NCBI GenBank assembly: GCA_017502425.1
Contig: JAFVVB010000151.1
Span: 1 to 7,830, forward strand
Length of the DNA stretch: 7,830 nucleotides
Direction: 5' to 3'
Source: Ruminococcus sp.
GTDB lineage: Bacteria; Bacillota; Clostridia; Oscillospirales; Acutalibacteraceae
Part shown: positions 1 to 5,687 of the stretch, piece by piece
Layout of the letters: each line of letters starts with the position of its first letter
Numbering within the stretch: the first letter of the stretch is position 1
Position numbers and translations under genes: made by a program
The notes under the pieces: model-generated
What the model was told of the DNA's origin: nothing
What the model saw: the letters and a program-made list of their open reading frames with translations, nothing else
Databases searched by the model: none

Positions 1-157
1 ATAACGGTGTCAGCCGTCAGAGCCTACTATATGGTTCAGCCCTGCCACTCGAAAGGGAACTTCGCTGTCGGATTTTAGTTCTTCGCTTTCAGCCCATGGC
101 GAAAAATCTCTTTGCAAAAATCACCTGACAGTTACTTTCTTTGTCATAGTGTTATCC
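1..157 (-). ncRNA. T-box riboswitch leader, 5' part (stem I to stem III), cut by the left edge
   Basis: On the minus strand this reads as a T-box leader, an RNA that senses uncharged tRNA and controls an aminoacyl-tRNA synthetase, amino-acid biosynthesis or transport gene. Visible parts: a basal helix GAAAG/CTTTC (135-139 with 51-55); a specifier loop with the AGTA and GAA strands of the loop-E motif (3' strand at 56-64); helix CTGTC/GACAG (127-131 with 65-69); an apical hairpin TTCGC/GCGAA (99-103 with 82-86); then the typical linker TGAACC...AGTAGG followed by the stem III hairpin ACGG-CTGACA-CCGT (14-17 with 4-7) and TTAT. The antiterminator with the TGGNACCGCG-type T-box lies beyond the left edge, as does the controlled gene. 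The loop strand reads CGAAGTTCC; by analogy with GAAN-specifier layouts the codon is probably UUC (Phe), with GUU (Val) as the alternative. The class call is firm; the amino acid is a guess. Confidence 0.82.
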
Positions 158-162
158 TCTTG

Positions 163-191
163 ATTTTAGCATTTATATGTAAAATTTGCAA
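163..191 (-). promoter_or_regulatory. Promoter of the T-box leader
   Basis: On the minus strand there is a -35 box TTGCAA (186-191), a 17-bp spacer, and a -10 box TAAAAT (163-168) preceded by an extended TGC. This places the transcript start near 155-157, just before stem I of the T-box. It is back to back with the plus-strand promoter at 200-228, with only 8 bp between the two -35 boxes. Confidence 0.75.
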
Positions 192-199
192 GTCTTTTA

Positions 200-228
200 T
201 TGAAAAATTCTACGCTTTATGCTATTGT
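200..228 (+). promoter_or_regulatory. Promoter of the membrane protein-nnrD-lipoprotein operon
   Basis: A -35 box TTGAAA (200-205) is followed by a 17-bp spacer and the extended -10 box TGC-TATTGT (-10 hexamer at 223-228). The predicted start is near 234-236, upstream of the ribosome binding site at 245-250. The -10 box matches consensus at four of six positions, so the call rests on the spacing, the TGn extension and the position. Confidence 0.55.
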
Positions 229-260
229 TACAATATACTTTTATGGAAGGTCGATTATTT

Positions 261-788
261 ATGGACAATTTAGTAGAACAAGTAGTGAAAAAGAAGAAAA
301 ACGCCAGATATTATCTTAATATCGCTTTGATTATTATCGTAGCGGTCATGATACCGGTTACTTTTATTTTTCTGGCTTTATTTTTAAAGCGCGCTTATTT
401 TGTGTATATAGCGTTTTTCTGCAGCTTATTTTCTGTATACGGAATGTGGTATTTTATCTCATCGCTTAATGTGGAATTTGAATATGCGTGCCTTGGTAAT
501 ATCTTCAGAGTCGATAAGATTATCGCTAAGCGTAACCGTAAGAATATACTGAAGATTGATCTTAAAATCGTTGATGATATTTTTAAATACAGCGATGATG
601 AAATGTCAAAACGCAGTTTTAATAAAGTCTTTCACGTAGCATCACAAGATTACTCAAACGATAACTATGTCATCACTTATGTGAGTGAAGCTAAGGGTAA
701 GTGTGCTGTTGTATTTTCTCCAAAAGAAAAAACATTAAATGCATTCAGACCATATCTCAAACGCGAAATAGTAAAGGAACTGTATTGA
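261..788 (+). CDS. Two-helix membrane protein of unknown function (possibly DUF6106-like)
   Basis: This is a 175-residue protein. The start at 261 is chosen because GGAAGG (245-250) stands 10 bases upstream; in-frame ATGs at 219 and 243 lie within the promoter or next to the ribosome binding site and lack one of their own. After a short basic N-terminus with a KKKK run at residues 10-13, two hydrophobic helices follow at about 18-42 and 45-67. The remaining 108 or so residues are a mixed, charged, presumably cytoplasmic domain. The N-terminus beginning MDNLVEQVVKKK resembles small clostridial membrane proteins that I recall as DUF6106, but that assignment is from memory and unchecked. It is the first gene of an operon and ends 10 bases before nnrD. 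No catalytic motif is visible, so I assign no function. Confidence 0.85.
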   Translation: MDNLVEQVVKKKKNARYYLNIALIIIVAVMIPVTFIFLALFLKRAYFVYIAFFCSLFSVYGMWYFISSLNVEFEYACLGNIFRVDKIIAKRNRKNILKIDLKIVDDIFKYSDDEMSKRSFNKVFHVASQDYSNDNYVITYVSEAKGKCAVVFSPKEKTLNAFRPYLKREIVKELY

Positions 789-798
789 TTTTAAAGTA

Positions 799-1668
799 AT
801 GAAAGTTATTGATGAAAGTTTTGTTAAAGCTAATCTGCCGTTAAGACCTGATGATGCCAATAAAGGCACTATGGGTACTTTGGTTAATATCAGCGGAAGC
901 TACTCTATGGCTGGTGCGTGCATACTCTCTAGTATGTCTGCATTAAGAAGCGGAGTTGGGCTGCTTAAAGTAGCGTTGCCTAAAAGTATTTATGAGATAG
1001 TAGCATCGCTTGCATATGAAGCTGTGTTTTTACCGCTTGATGAAAGCGAAAATGGCACAGTTGATATTAGGTCGCTTGATTATCTTCTGGAGGTTTCCAG
1101 AAAGTCTACTGCCGTTTTGCTTGGTTGCGGTCTTTCTTTATGCGATGATACGGTGGATTTTGTCAGAGAGTTTATTAAAGCCTGTACTACTAAGGTTTTA
1201 TTAGATGCTGATGGTATAAATGCGATTTCTTTGAATACTAATGTATTAAAGCAGTGTAGCTGTGATATGGTACTCACTCCTCACCCTAAGGAGATGTCAC
1301 GACTATGTAAAAAGAGCGTTGAGTATATAGAGTCTAATCGCGAAGAAGTAGCTACACAGTTTGCTAAAGAATATGGTGTTACTCTTGTACTAAAAGGCAA
1401 AGACACGCTGGTCACTAATGGTCAGGATGTGTATGTTAATAAAACAGGTAACAGCTCTATGGCTAAAGGCGGTAGCGGAGATGTGCTTTCGGGAATTATT
1501 TCCTCGCTTATGGCTCAGGGGGTTGATCCATTTAAGGCTTCGTGTATGGGAGTTTATATTCATGGATTATCAGGAGATTTATCGGCAAGAGATTTATCTA
1601 AAACTTCGGCTGTGCCGAGAGATATAGTTGAATATCTGCCGAAAGTTTATAAAATTTTAGAAAGATAA
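799..1668 (+). CDS. nnrD: ADP/ATP-dependent NAD(P)H-hydrate dehydratase
   Basis: This ribokinase-like enzyme repairs damaged NADH and NADPH: it dehydrates the S-hydrate back to the normal cofactor at the expense of ADP (or ATP in some homologues), in the cytoplasm. The 289 residues match the usual length of the stand-alone enzyme. Visible motifs are the glycine-rich GSYSMAGA (33-40), LLDADGIN (134-141), TPHPKEMSRL (160-169), LVLKGKDT (196-203) and the nucleotide-binding, catalytic segment GNSSMAKGGSGDVLSG (217-232), where D228 is the expected base. The N-terminal epimerase half (NnrE) found in fused homologues is absent, so epimerisation would need a separate protein or occur spontaneously. 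The gene starts 10 bases after the upstream stop. No good ribosome binding site stands at normal distance (AAAGGA at 773-778 is 20 bases away), so translation is probably coupled to the membrane protein gene. Confidence 0.95.
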   Translation: MKVIDESFVKANLPLRPDDANKGTMGTLVNISGSYSMAGACILSSMSALRSGVGLLKVALPKSIYEIVASLAYEAVFLPLDESENGTVDIRSLDYLLEVSRKSTAVLLGCGLSLCDDTVDFVREFIKACTTKVLLDADGINAISLNTNVLKQCSCDMVLTPHPKEMSRLCKKSVEYIESNREEVATQFAKEYGVTLVLKGKDTLVTNGQDVYVNKTGNSSMAKGGSGDVLSGIISSLMAQGVDPFKASCMGVYIHGLSGDLSARDLSKTSAVPRDIVEYLPKVYKILER

Positions 1669-1672
1669 AAAT

Positions 1673-1711
1673 ATGGAAATTGCAAGAACAATTATGCGGA
1701 GGTTATTATGA
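1673..1711 (+). other. Possible 12-codon ORF overlapping the lipoprotein start
   Basis: In the 39-base gap between nnrD and the lipoprotein gene, an ATG at 1673 opens a 12-codon reading frame (MEIARTIMRRLL) whose TGA shares bases with the lipoprotein ATG (ATGA overlap at 1708-1711). It contains the lipoprotein's ribosome binding site. It has no clear ribosome binding site of its own, so it may be chance. If translated, it would couple the lipoprotein to nnrD. Confidence 0.2.
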
Positions 1712-2214
1712 AGAAATTTTCAGCATCGCTTCTTGCGATTTCTTTTTTTATGCTCATATTATGCGGATGCGATATTTCAAAGAAGGTTCAGCCCGTAAAA
1801 GAGTTTTCGGCAAAAGTCCATATCACATGTGCTGATACCGAAAGTGATGCAAATGTGGTTTTATCTCAGGGTAATAACCTGTTGATTGAGATTACTTCTC
1901 CTGAGTCTTTGAGAGGACTAACGTATCAGTATGCTAATTCAACGCTATACATTGAATATGAAAAGCTGAAGTGTAATTCGAACAGCGATTATCTTCAGAA
2001 GGATAACCCGTTTGATGCAATTAAAACCGCACTTTTTACTATGAAAACAACACCTGTTGAATGTAGAAAAACTGAAAATGATATTGATGTCTACGTGCTT
2101 AACACTGAAAGAGGGAAGAGTCATGTCTACGTAGACTCAAAAACAGGATATATACGTAGAATAAAGCCTAACTATACAGCATGCGAAATTGAGTTTTCTG
2201 ACATTAAGGCATAA
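1708..2214 (+). CDS. LolA-like lipoprotein of unknown function
   Basis: This 168-residue lipoprotein begins with a lysine pair and a hydrophobic stretch ending in the lipobox LCGC, so C21 is the expected lipidated residue and the mature protein sits on the outer face of the membrane. The remainder is a strand-rich pattern (AKVHIT..., NNLLIEITSPESLRGLTYQY, STLYIEYEKL) followed by an NPFDAIKTAL segment and a final strand pair ending VYVDSKTGYIRRI. This layout resembles the LolA/LolB fold, including the GerS-like lipoproteins of clostridia, but the match is by eye only. The start is set by CGGAGG (1697-1702) five bases upstream. It is the third and last gene of the operon and is followed directly by a terminator. 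The substrate or partner is unknown. Confidence 0.85.
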   Translation: MKKFSASLLAISFFMLILCGCDISKKVQPVKEFSAKVHITCADTESDANVVLSQGNNLLIEITSPESLRGLTYQYANSTLYIEYEKLKCNSNSDYLQKDNPFDAIKTALFTMKTTPVECRKTENDIDVYVLNTERGKSHVYVDSKTGYIRRIKPNYTACEIEFSDIKA

Positions 2215-2217
2215 GAA

Positions 2218-2242
2218 AAAACCACCTGAACCAGGTGGTTTT
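2218..2242. terminator. Bidirectional intrinsic terminator
   Basis: An 11-bp perfect hairpin (arms 2218-2228 and 2232-2242, core AACCACCTG/CAGGTGGTT, loop AAC) is followed on the plus strand by TTTTATTTCTTT and on the minus strand by TTTTTTCTTAT. It sits between convergent genes, three bases after the lipoprotein stop and seven bases from the stop of the secreted protein, and would serve both. Confidence 0.92.
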
Positions 2243-2248
2243 ATTTCT

Positions 2249-4018
2249 TTAATAGAATAAATCGTCGCACATCCATTTCATACATTCGTAGTTGAACCAA
2301 CTCGATGCCCAGCCGATGAAAATATCTTCTTTTTCGGTTTTCAGGTAACACATAGCTGTGTCGGGATACTCGAAAGTATCTTTTTGAGTGTTTTCAGGTA
2401 ATTTACCATCAAAGTAAATAACGTTCAGATTATCACATCCGCTGAAAACAGTGTGTCCCATCGTGTTGATAGTAGAAGGGATTTCTACGCTGTTGACGGT
2501 TTTTATATTTTCAAAAGCACTATCGGCGATTTCTTCGACCTTGGTCTTATCTTTAGGGAATACAACGTTTTTATCGATACCGATGTATTTTTCGAGAATT
2601 TTTTCTGATTTAGAGAAAGTGAAAGCCGATTCCCACTTTGCGGTCATAGTGACACCCAAATCATACGTTAGTTTCGATACATCCTGCTCGTCTTTAAAAA
2701 CGTATTTTTTAGCAACGTCTTTTGGATAAAGCCACTTAGGTTTATCCTTTTTCTTAGCGTATCCGTATATTTTTGAGTCATATTCTCTCTGTGCAGTCCA
2801 ACCGGTGAAAATGTAACCTTCTTTTGTGAACGTGTTTTCACTGAGTTTGAATTTTTCACCATAACCGACTGTGTCAAAGTCGATGTGACCGTTACCATCG
2901 TTATTATCGTAGTATACTCGGTATTCGTCAGCTATCCAGAAAGCAATAGCGGTAATATCACCGACGCTTGTGGTCTTGCTTACGTTTGTGTTATCACCAT
3001 ATAAAGTGTACTCATATACGTCATCTTTTTTTAGCCAACTGCTTTTGCTGTACGGTGTCTTTTTACCGTAATACTTGTTATAGCTGTCGCGTTTTATAAT
3101 CCAGCCACCGAAAGTATAACCTTCTTTTGTGAAATCGCATTTTGAGAGTTTTTTTCCTCTGCCGTAAATGACACTGGTGTCTTTCATTTCACCCTCACCA
3201 CCGTTTGCGTCATACCTGACAGTGAATTTTATCGATGTCGCATCGCTTATACCGATACGATACACAAAATTCCCGTAGTGGTGAAATGTGATAAATATAG
3301 AATTTTTAACGTGGAAGATGTTCTCGATTTCGAGTGCTTTGTCTATACCTACTGTGTCTACTAACCTGCCACTCCAGTCATATATAACTAAAAGATTTCC
3401 TCCACCACCGCTCTGTACGAAATACAGATAGTTGTCGTCACAGTCTGAACCTTGTCGGGTGTATCCGCTTTTATAGCCTTTGAATACTTCAATTTTCTTG
3501 AAATTGCTGTCCAGTATAGCGAAATTATATGTTCCGCTGATACCGACAACATAGCGGTCGTATTTAGGGCTGTACGATATGGAGTAGATTTTATATTTGA
3601 TTTTCTGATGACCGATTACCTTCAAAGTGTCAGGATCTACGATACTGATGATGTTAAAATTAGGGGTGTTATTAGCGACTAAAATGACGTTTTCGTTCGG
3701 GTTGTACGTCATATCGTTAGCGTGGTCGAGATTGACATCGCTTCTTTTTGATTTGAGCTCCCATGTGTTAACATCGTATTTCAGCAGAGTTGTGTTACCG
3801 TTATTTATGGCAAAGTAAGCGTATTTACCGTCGGTGCACGACCCTTGGGCTGTTGCGTAAGTACCAAAGTCCGCATCTTTTTCGATATGGTTTTTTATTG
3901 CAACGGTTGTTGCACTACCGTAAAACTCCGATGATGCTTCTGCGGTTATGATGTTACCGTATATCAGAATCCCCAGCGTTATCAGTAGCGAAACAACGCA
4001 CATGATACTTCGTTTCAT
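2249..4018 (-). CDS. Secreted protein: propeller-like domain, two InlB-type B repeats, BspA-like LRR segment
   Basis: The 589-residue protein starts with a signal peptide (MKR, hydrophobic core 6-25, likely cleavage after AEA at 26-28). Residues 32-260 form a series of short strand units (YAYFAINNG, VILVANNTP, YVVGISGTY, YLYFVQSGG) suggesting a beta-propeller. Two Listeria-Bacteroides type B repeats follow: about 265-363 (VRYDANGGEGEM, GYTFGGW, TAIAFW) and 367-463 (VYYDNNDGNGHI, GYIFTGW, MTAKWE). Both carry a similar insert of about 50 residues after the GW motif. Residues about 484-560 look like BspA-type leucine-rich repeats (IADSAFENIKTVNSVEIPST, FSGCDNLNVIYFDG). No LPxTG sorting signal, membrane anchor or SLH domain is seen, and the C-terminus is rich in Trp and Cys. 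CTCC at 4025-4028 is the GGAG ribosome binding site six bases before the ATG. A role in surface binding or adhesion is inferred from the repeats; the ligand is unknown. Confidence 0.9.
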   Translation of the reverse strand: MKRSIMCVVSLLITLGILIYGNIITAEASSEFYGSATTVAIKNHIEKDADFGTYATAQGSCTDGKYAYFAINNGNTTLLKYDVNTWELKSKRSDVNLDHANDMTYNPNENVILVANNTPNFNIISIVDPDTLKVIGHQKIKYKIYSISYSPKYDRYVVGISGTYNFAILDSNFKKIEVFKGYKSGYTRQGSDCDDNYLYFVQSGGGGNLLVIYDWSGRLVDTVGIDKALEIENIFHVKNSIFITFHHYGNFVYRIGISDATSIKFTVRYDANGGEGEMKDTSVIYGRGKKLSKCDFTKEGYTFGGWIIKRDSYNKYYGKKTPYSKSSWLKKDDVYEYTLYGDNTNVSKTTSVGDITAIAFWIADEYRVYYDNNDGNGHIDFDTVGYGEKFKLSENTFTKEGYIFTGWTAQREYDSKIYGYAKKKDKPKWLYPKDVAKKYVFKDEQDVSKLTYDLGVTMTAKWESAFTFSKSEKILEKYIGIDKNVVFPKDKTKVEEIADSAFENIKTVNSVEIPSTINTMGHTVFSGCDNLNVIYFDGKLPENTQKDTFEYPDTAMCYLKTEKEDIFIGWASSWFNYECMKWMCDDLFY

Positions 4019-4045
4019 TATATTCTCCAGAATTTGATATGGCTA

Positions 4046-4074
4046 ATTGTAGTGCTTTTTATATTATAAGTCAA
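4046..4074 (-). promoter_or_regulatory. Promoter of the secreted B-repeat protein
   Basis: On the minus strand TTGACT (4069-4074), a 17-bp spacer and TACAAT (4046-4051) form a near-consensus housekeeping promoter, with five of six matches in each box. The start would be near 4039, giving a leader of about 20 bases before the ATG at 4018. Confidence 0.85.
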
Positions 4075-4083
4075 CTTTATTTT

Positions 4084-4148
4084 GTAAACAATTAAATAAT
4101 AATCTTTAATATTATTTTCAAAATATAATAATATAAAATTTTGTTTAC
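4084..4148. repeat. AT-rich spacer bounded by a short inverted repeat
   Basis: GTAAACAA (4084-4091) and its reverse complement TTGTTTAC (4141-4148) flank 49 bases that are almost entirely A and T. The arms are short and the composition is extreme, so chance is a fair explanation. I see no gene or other signal in this stretch. Confidence 0.25.
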
Positions 4149-4244
4149 TCTGTATTTTTTGTCAATTACTCGATATACGATTTTTTTGCCTGTTTATATT
4201 TCATTTTACTTGACATGTATTTATGCTTATATGTACAATCAAAG

Positions 4245-4492
4245 TATAAAAACACTACTAACTGGCGTGTTGTTTACGCTTATTACTGGAGTGATAGTAA
4301 CACATCATTCGTATCGTGAAAGGAGTACCGACGGAAAAGCTCAAAGATGATGTATATGCTATCGAAGTACCGGTTGGCGCTACGAAAATAATATTTAATA
4401 ACAAGGGTCAGGAAGCTCAGACCGCCGACCTTGCTATAAAAGGAAAATGGAATATCTTTATTGATGGAAACTGGAGTGCTTACTCAGGATAA
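4245..4492 (+). pseudogene. Remnant of a CBM26-like starch-binding module, frameshifted and 5'-truncated
   Basis: The first part, in the frame of 4245, reads KNTTNWRVVYAYYWSDSN and on to SFVS, then meets TGA at 4317-4319. The second part, one frame over from 4316, reads KGVPTEKLKDDVYAIEVP, GATKIIFNN, QTADLAIKGKWNIFIDGNW and SAYSG, ending with TAA at 4490-4492. Restoring one G after 4318 turns TGA into TGG and joins the halves as FVSW-KGVP, at the place where these modules carry a W-x-G motif. The joined stretch of about 80 residues has the length and signature (NW..VYAYYW, IIFNN, QTADL, NWSAY) of starch-binding CBM26-type modules, usually found on secreted amylases. No catalytic domain, signal peptide, promoter or ribosome binding site precedes it, so this is the 3' end of a lost amylase-like gene. 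A sequencing error could explain the shift but not the missing 5' part. Confidence 0.75.
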
Positions 4493-4499
4493 TTAATAT

Positions 4500-4530
4500 A
4501 AAGACCGCGTCGAATGACGTGGTCTTTTTT
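4500..4530 (+). terminator. Intrinsic terminator behind the starch-binding remnant
   Basis: A 12-bp hairpin with one G-T pair (arms 4500-4511 and 4516-4527, loop GAAT) runs into a six-base T tract at 4525-4530. It begins seven bases after the TAA of the remnant, as expected for the original terminator of the lost gene. It now also insulates the NAD operon. Confidence 0.9.
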
Positions 4531-4569
4531 ATGTGCGAAATTATTTTTGAAAAAAGTTCTATAAAACTA

Positions 4570-4598
4570 TTGACAAGTTATTATCATTATGATAATAT
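4570..4598 (+). promoter_or_regulatory. Promoter of the SPFH-NAD operon
   Basis: A perfect -35 box TTGACA (4570-4575), a 17-bp spacer and -10 box TAATAT (4593-4598) preceded by an extended TGA. The start would be near 4604-4606, giving a leader of about 47 bases before the ATG at 4652. Confidence 0.8.
4579..4597. promoter_or_regulatory. Candidate operator: 19-bp palindrome inside the promoter
   Basis: TATTATCAT-T-ATGATAATA is a perfect inverted repeat with 9-bp arms around one central base. It fills most of the spacer and overlaps the -10 box, so a bound dimer would block RNA polymerase. The NrtR-like regulator encoded in this operon is the natural candidate. The 7-1-7 core TTATCAT-T-ATGATAA also resembles FUR-family boxes in layout, so a Fur/PerR-like protein is the main alternative. 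Confidence 0.6.
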
Positions 4599-4608
4599 CA
4601 AAATGCAA

Positions 4609-4629
4609 AGAACAGAAAATACTTGTTCT
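4609..4629 (+). promoter_or_regulatory. Inverted repeat in the 5' leader of the SPFH-NAD operon
   Basis: AGAACA (4609-4614) and TGTTCT (4624-4629) form a 6-bp stem with a 9-base loop just after the predicted transcript start and 11 bases before the GGAGG. It could stabilise the RNA 5' end or be a second protein site. It is short, and chance is possible. Confidence 0.3.
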
Positions 4630-4651
4630 AATAATGAAATGGAGGTATACT

Positions 4652-5683
4652 ATGTTTATCAAATTTTTACCAAACGAATATGTTTTACGTTACCGTAAGG
4701 GTAGACTTGTATCAAAGGGCGTGGGTTTATCTTTCCACTATCTTGAGAGATTCACCTCATGCAGCGTGATTCCTATCTCCAATAACGATGCTGATTTCAT
4801 ATTTAATGAAACTACGGCTGATTACCAGAATGTCAAGATTCAGGGTCAGCTTACTTATCGTATCAGAGATTATGAAAAAATCGCATCTTTGATGAATTTT
4901 ACCGTTAACCTGAAGACAAAGCAGTATAATGATAATCCGATGAGTAAACTCTCAAAGAGGATAATTAATATCGCAGAAGTTTTAGTGAAAAATCACGTTG
5001 ATTCCATCAATCTCACCGAGGCTATTCAATCTAGCGAAAAGTTAGCAGTAAATGCGTTAGAACAGTTAAAAGCTGAAAAAGAATTGCTTACACTCGGTGT
5101 CGAAGTAACAGGATTTTCTATTCTTGCTGTCGGTGCTAATACCGAAACATCACGAGCTTTAGAAGCTAAAACACGTGAAGAAATTCTAAGACAGTCTGAC
5201 GACGCATTATATGAACGCAGAAACGCATCTATTGAGCAGGAACGAAAAGTAAAGGAAAACGAGCTCAATACAGAAATTTCTGTGGAAGAAAAGAAGAAGA
5301 AAATCAAAGAAACCGAGATTTCTACTCAGCGAATGGTTCTAGAGAAAGAAAACGAGCTTAAGAGAATAAAAACTCAAAGCGAAGTTGAACGAGAAAAAAT
5401 CAAGCTGGAAGCACAGATTGAACTTGAACGCAAACGCGGAGAATTAGCTCAGCTGAAGCTTGAAAACGAGAAGAAAGACGCTGACGCTCAGGCGTATAGA
5501 ATTTCCGTGACTATGGAAGCGTACAATAAACTCAGCGCAGATGTACTGGTTGCTTTAGCAACTCTTAATATGGAACCTGAAAAAATGATTGCGAGTGCAT
5601 TCGAAAAACTAGCTGTTAACAGCGAGAAAATCGGAACACTCAACATCACTCCTGATTTATTGGAGAGTCTTAAGGTAAGGTGA
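4652..5683 (+). CDS. SPFH/Band 7 domain coiled-coil protein without membrane anchor
   Basis: This is a 343-residue protein of the SPFH (stomatin/prohibitin/flotillin) superfamily, whose members assemble into large oligomeric scaffolds. Residues 1-165 show the SPFH pattern: an N-terminal strand segment FLPNEYVLRYRKGRLV, a strand VKIQGQLTYRIRDYEKI, a helix, and the closing LGVEVTGFSILAV. A long, highly charged helix rich in E, K and R (about 165-285) should form a coiled coil, and a short Ala- and Leu-rich tail follows. Unlike most SPFH proteins it has no hydrophobic N-terminal hairpin or transmembrane segment, so it is probably cytosolic or peripheral. The start is fixed by GGAGG (4641-4645) six bases upstream; the longer frame from 4589 would begin inside the promoter. 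It is the first gene of the operon, four bases before the NAD-kinase-like gene, which suggests a shared complex or process. Its exact function is unknown. Confidence 0.88.
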   Translation: MFIKFLPNEYVLRYRKGRLVSKGVGLSFHYLERFTSCSVIPISNNDADFIFNETTADYQNVKIQGQLTYRIRDYEKIASLMNFTVNLKTKQYNDNPMSKLSKRIINIAEVLVKNHVDSINLTEAIQSSEKLAVNALEQLKAEKELLTLGVEVTGFSILAVGANTETSRALEAKTREEILRQSDDALYERRNASIEQERKVKENELNTEISVEEKKKKIKETEISTQRMVLEKENELKRIKTQSEVEREKIKLEAQIELERKRGELAQLKLENEKKDADAQAYRISVTMEAYNKLSADVLVALATLNMEPEKMIASAFEKLAVNSEKIGTLNITPDLLESLKVR

Positions 5684-5687
5684 TTTT

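Noticed and set aside
1..147. A minus-strand reading frame starting ATG at 147 behind an AGAGGA sequence, with in-frame TGA codons that could suggest selenocysteine or a recoded gene
   Set aside because: The same bases form T-box stem I and stem III with paired arms and motifs, and the promoter at 163-191 places the AGAGGA at the transcript's extreme 5' end. Other genes here end in TGA, so recoding is not supported.
219..260. A longer N-terminus for the membrane protein starting at 219 or 243
   Set aside because: 219 lies inside the predicted promoter and 243 sits next to the GGAAGG that serves the ATG at 261; neither has its own ribosome binding site.
2125..2136. Perfect 12-bp palindrome GTCTACGTAGAC, with a related GTCTACGTG about 35 bases earlier
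   Set aside because: It lies inside the lipoprotein coding region, where the repeated codons for VYV strands explain it; there is no promoter nearby.
4084..4148. AT-rich inverted repeat as a possible insertion-sequence end or origin
   Set aside because: Arms are only 8 bp, there is no transposase, no target-site duplication and no DnaA-box cluster.
4141..4350. A hydrophobic 69-residue frame that could be a small membrane protein
   Set aside because: It needs a TTG start without a ribosome binding site, its hydrophobicity follows from T-rich DNA, and it overlaps the starch-binding remnant, which is recognisable in the other two frames.
4589..4651. Upstream start for the SPFH protein at 4589
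   Set aside because: The ATG lies within the promoter spacer and palindrome, before the predicted transcript start; GGAGG at 4641-4645 fits the ATG at 4652.
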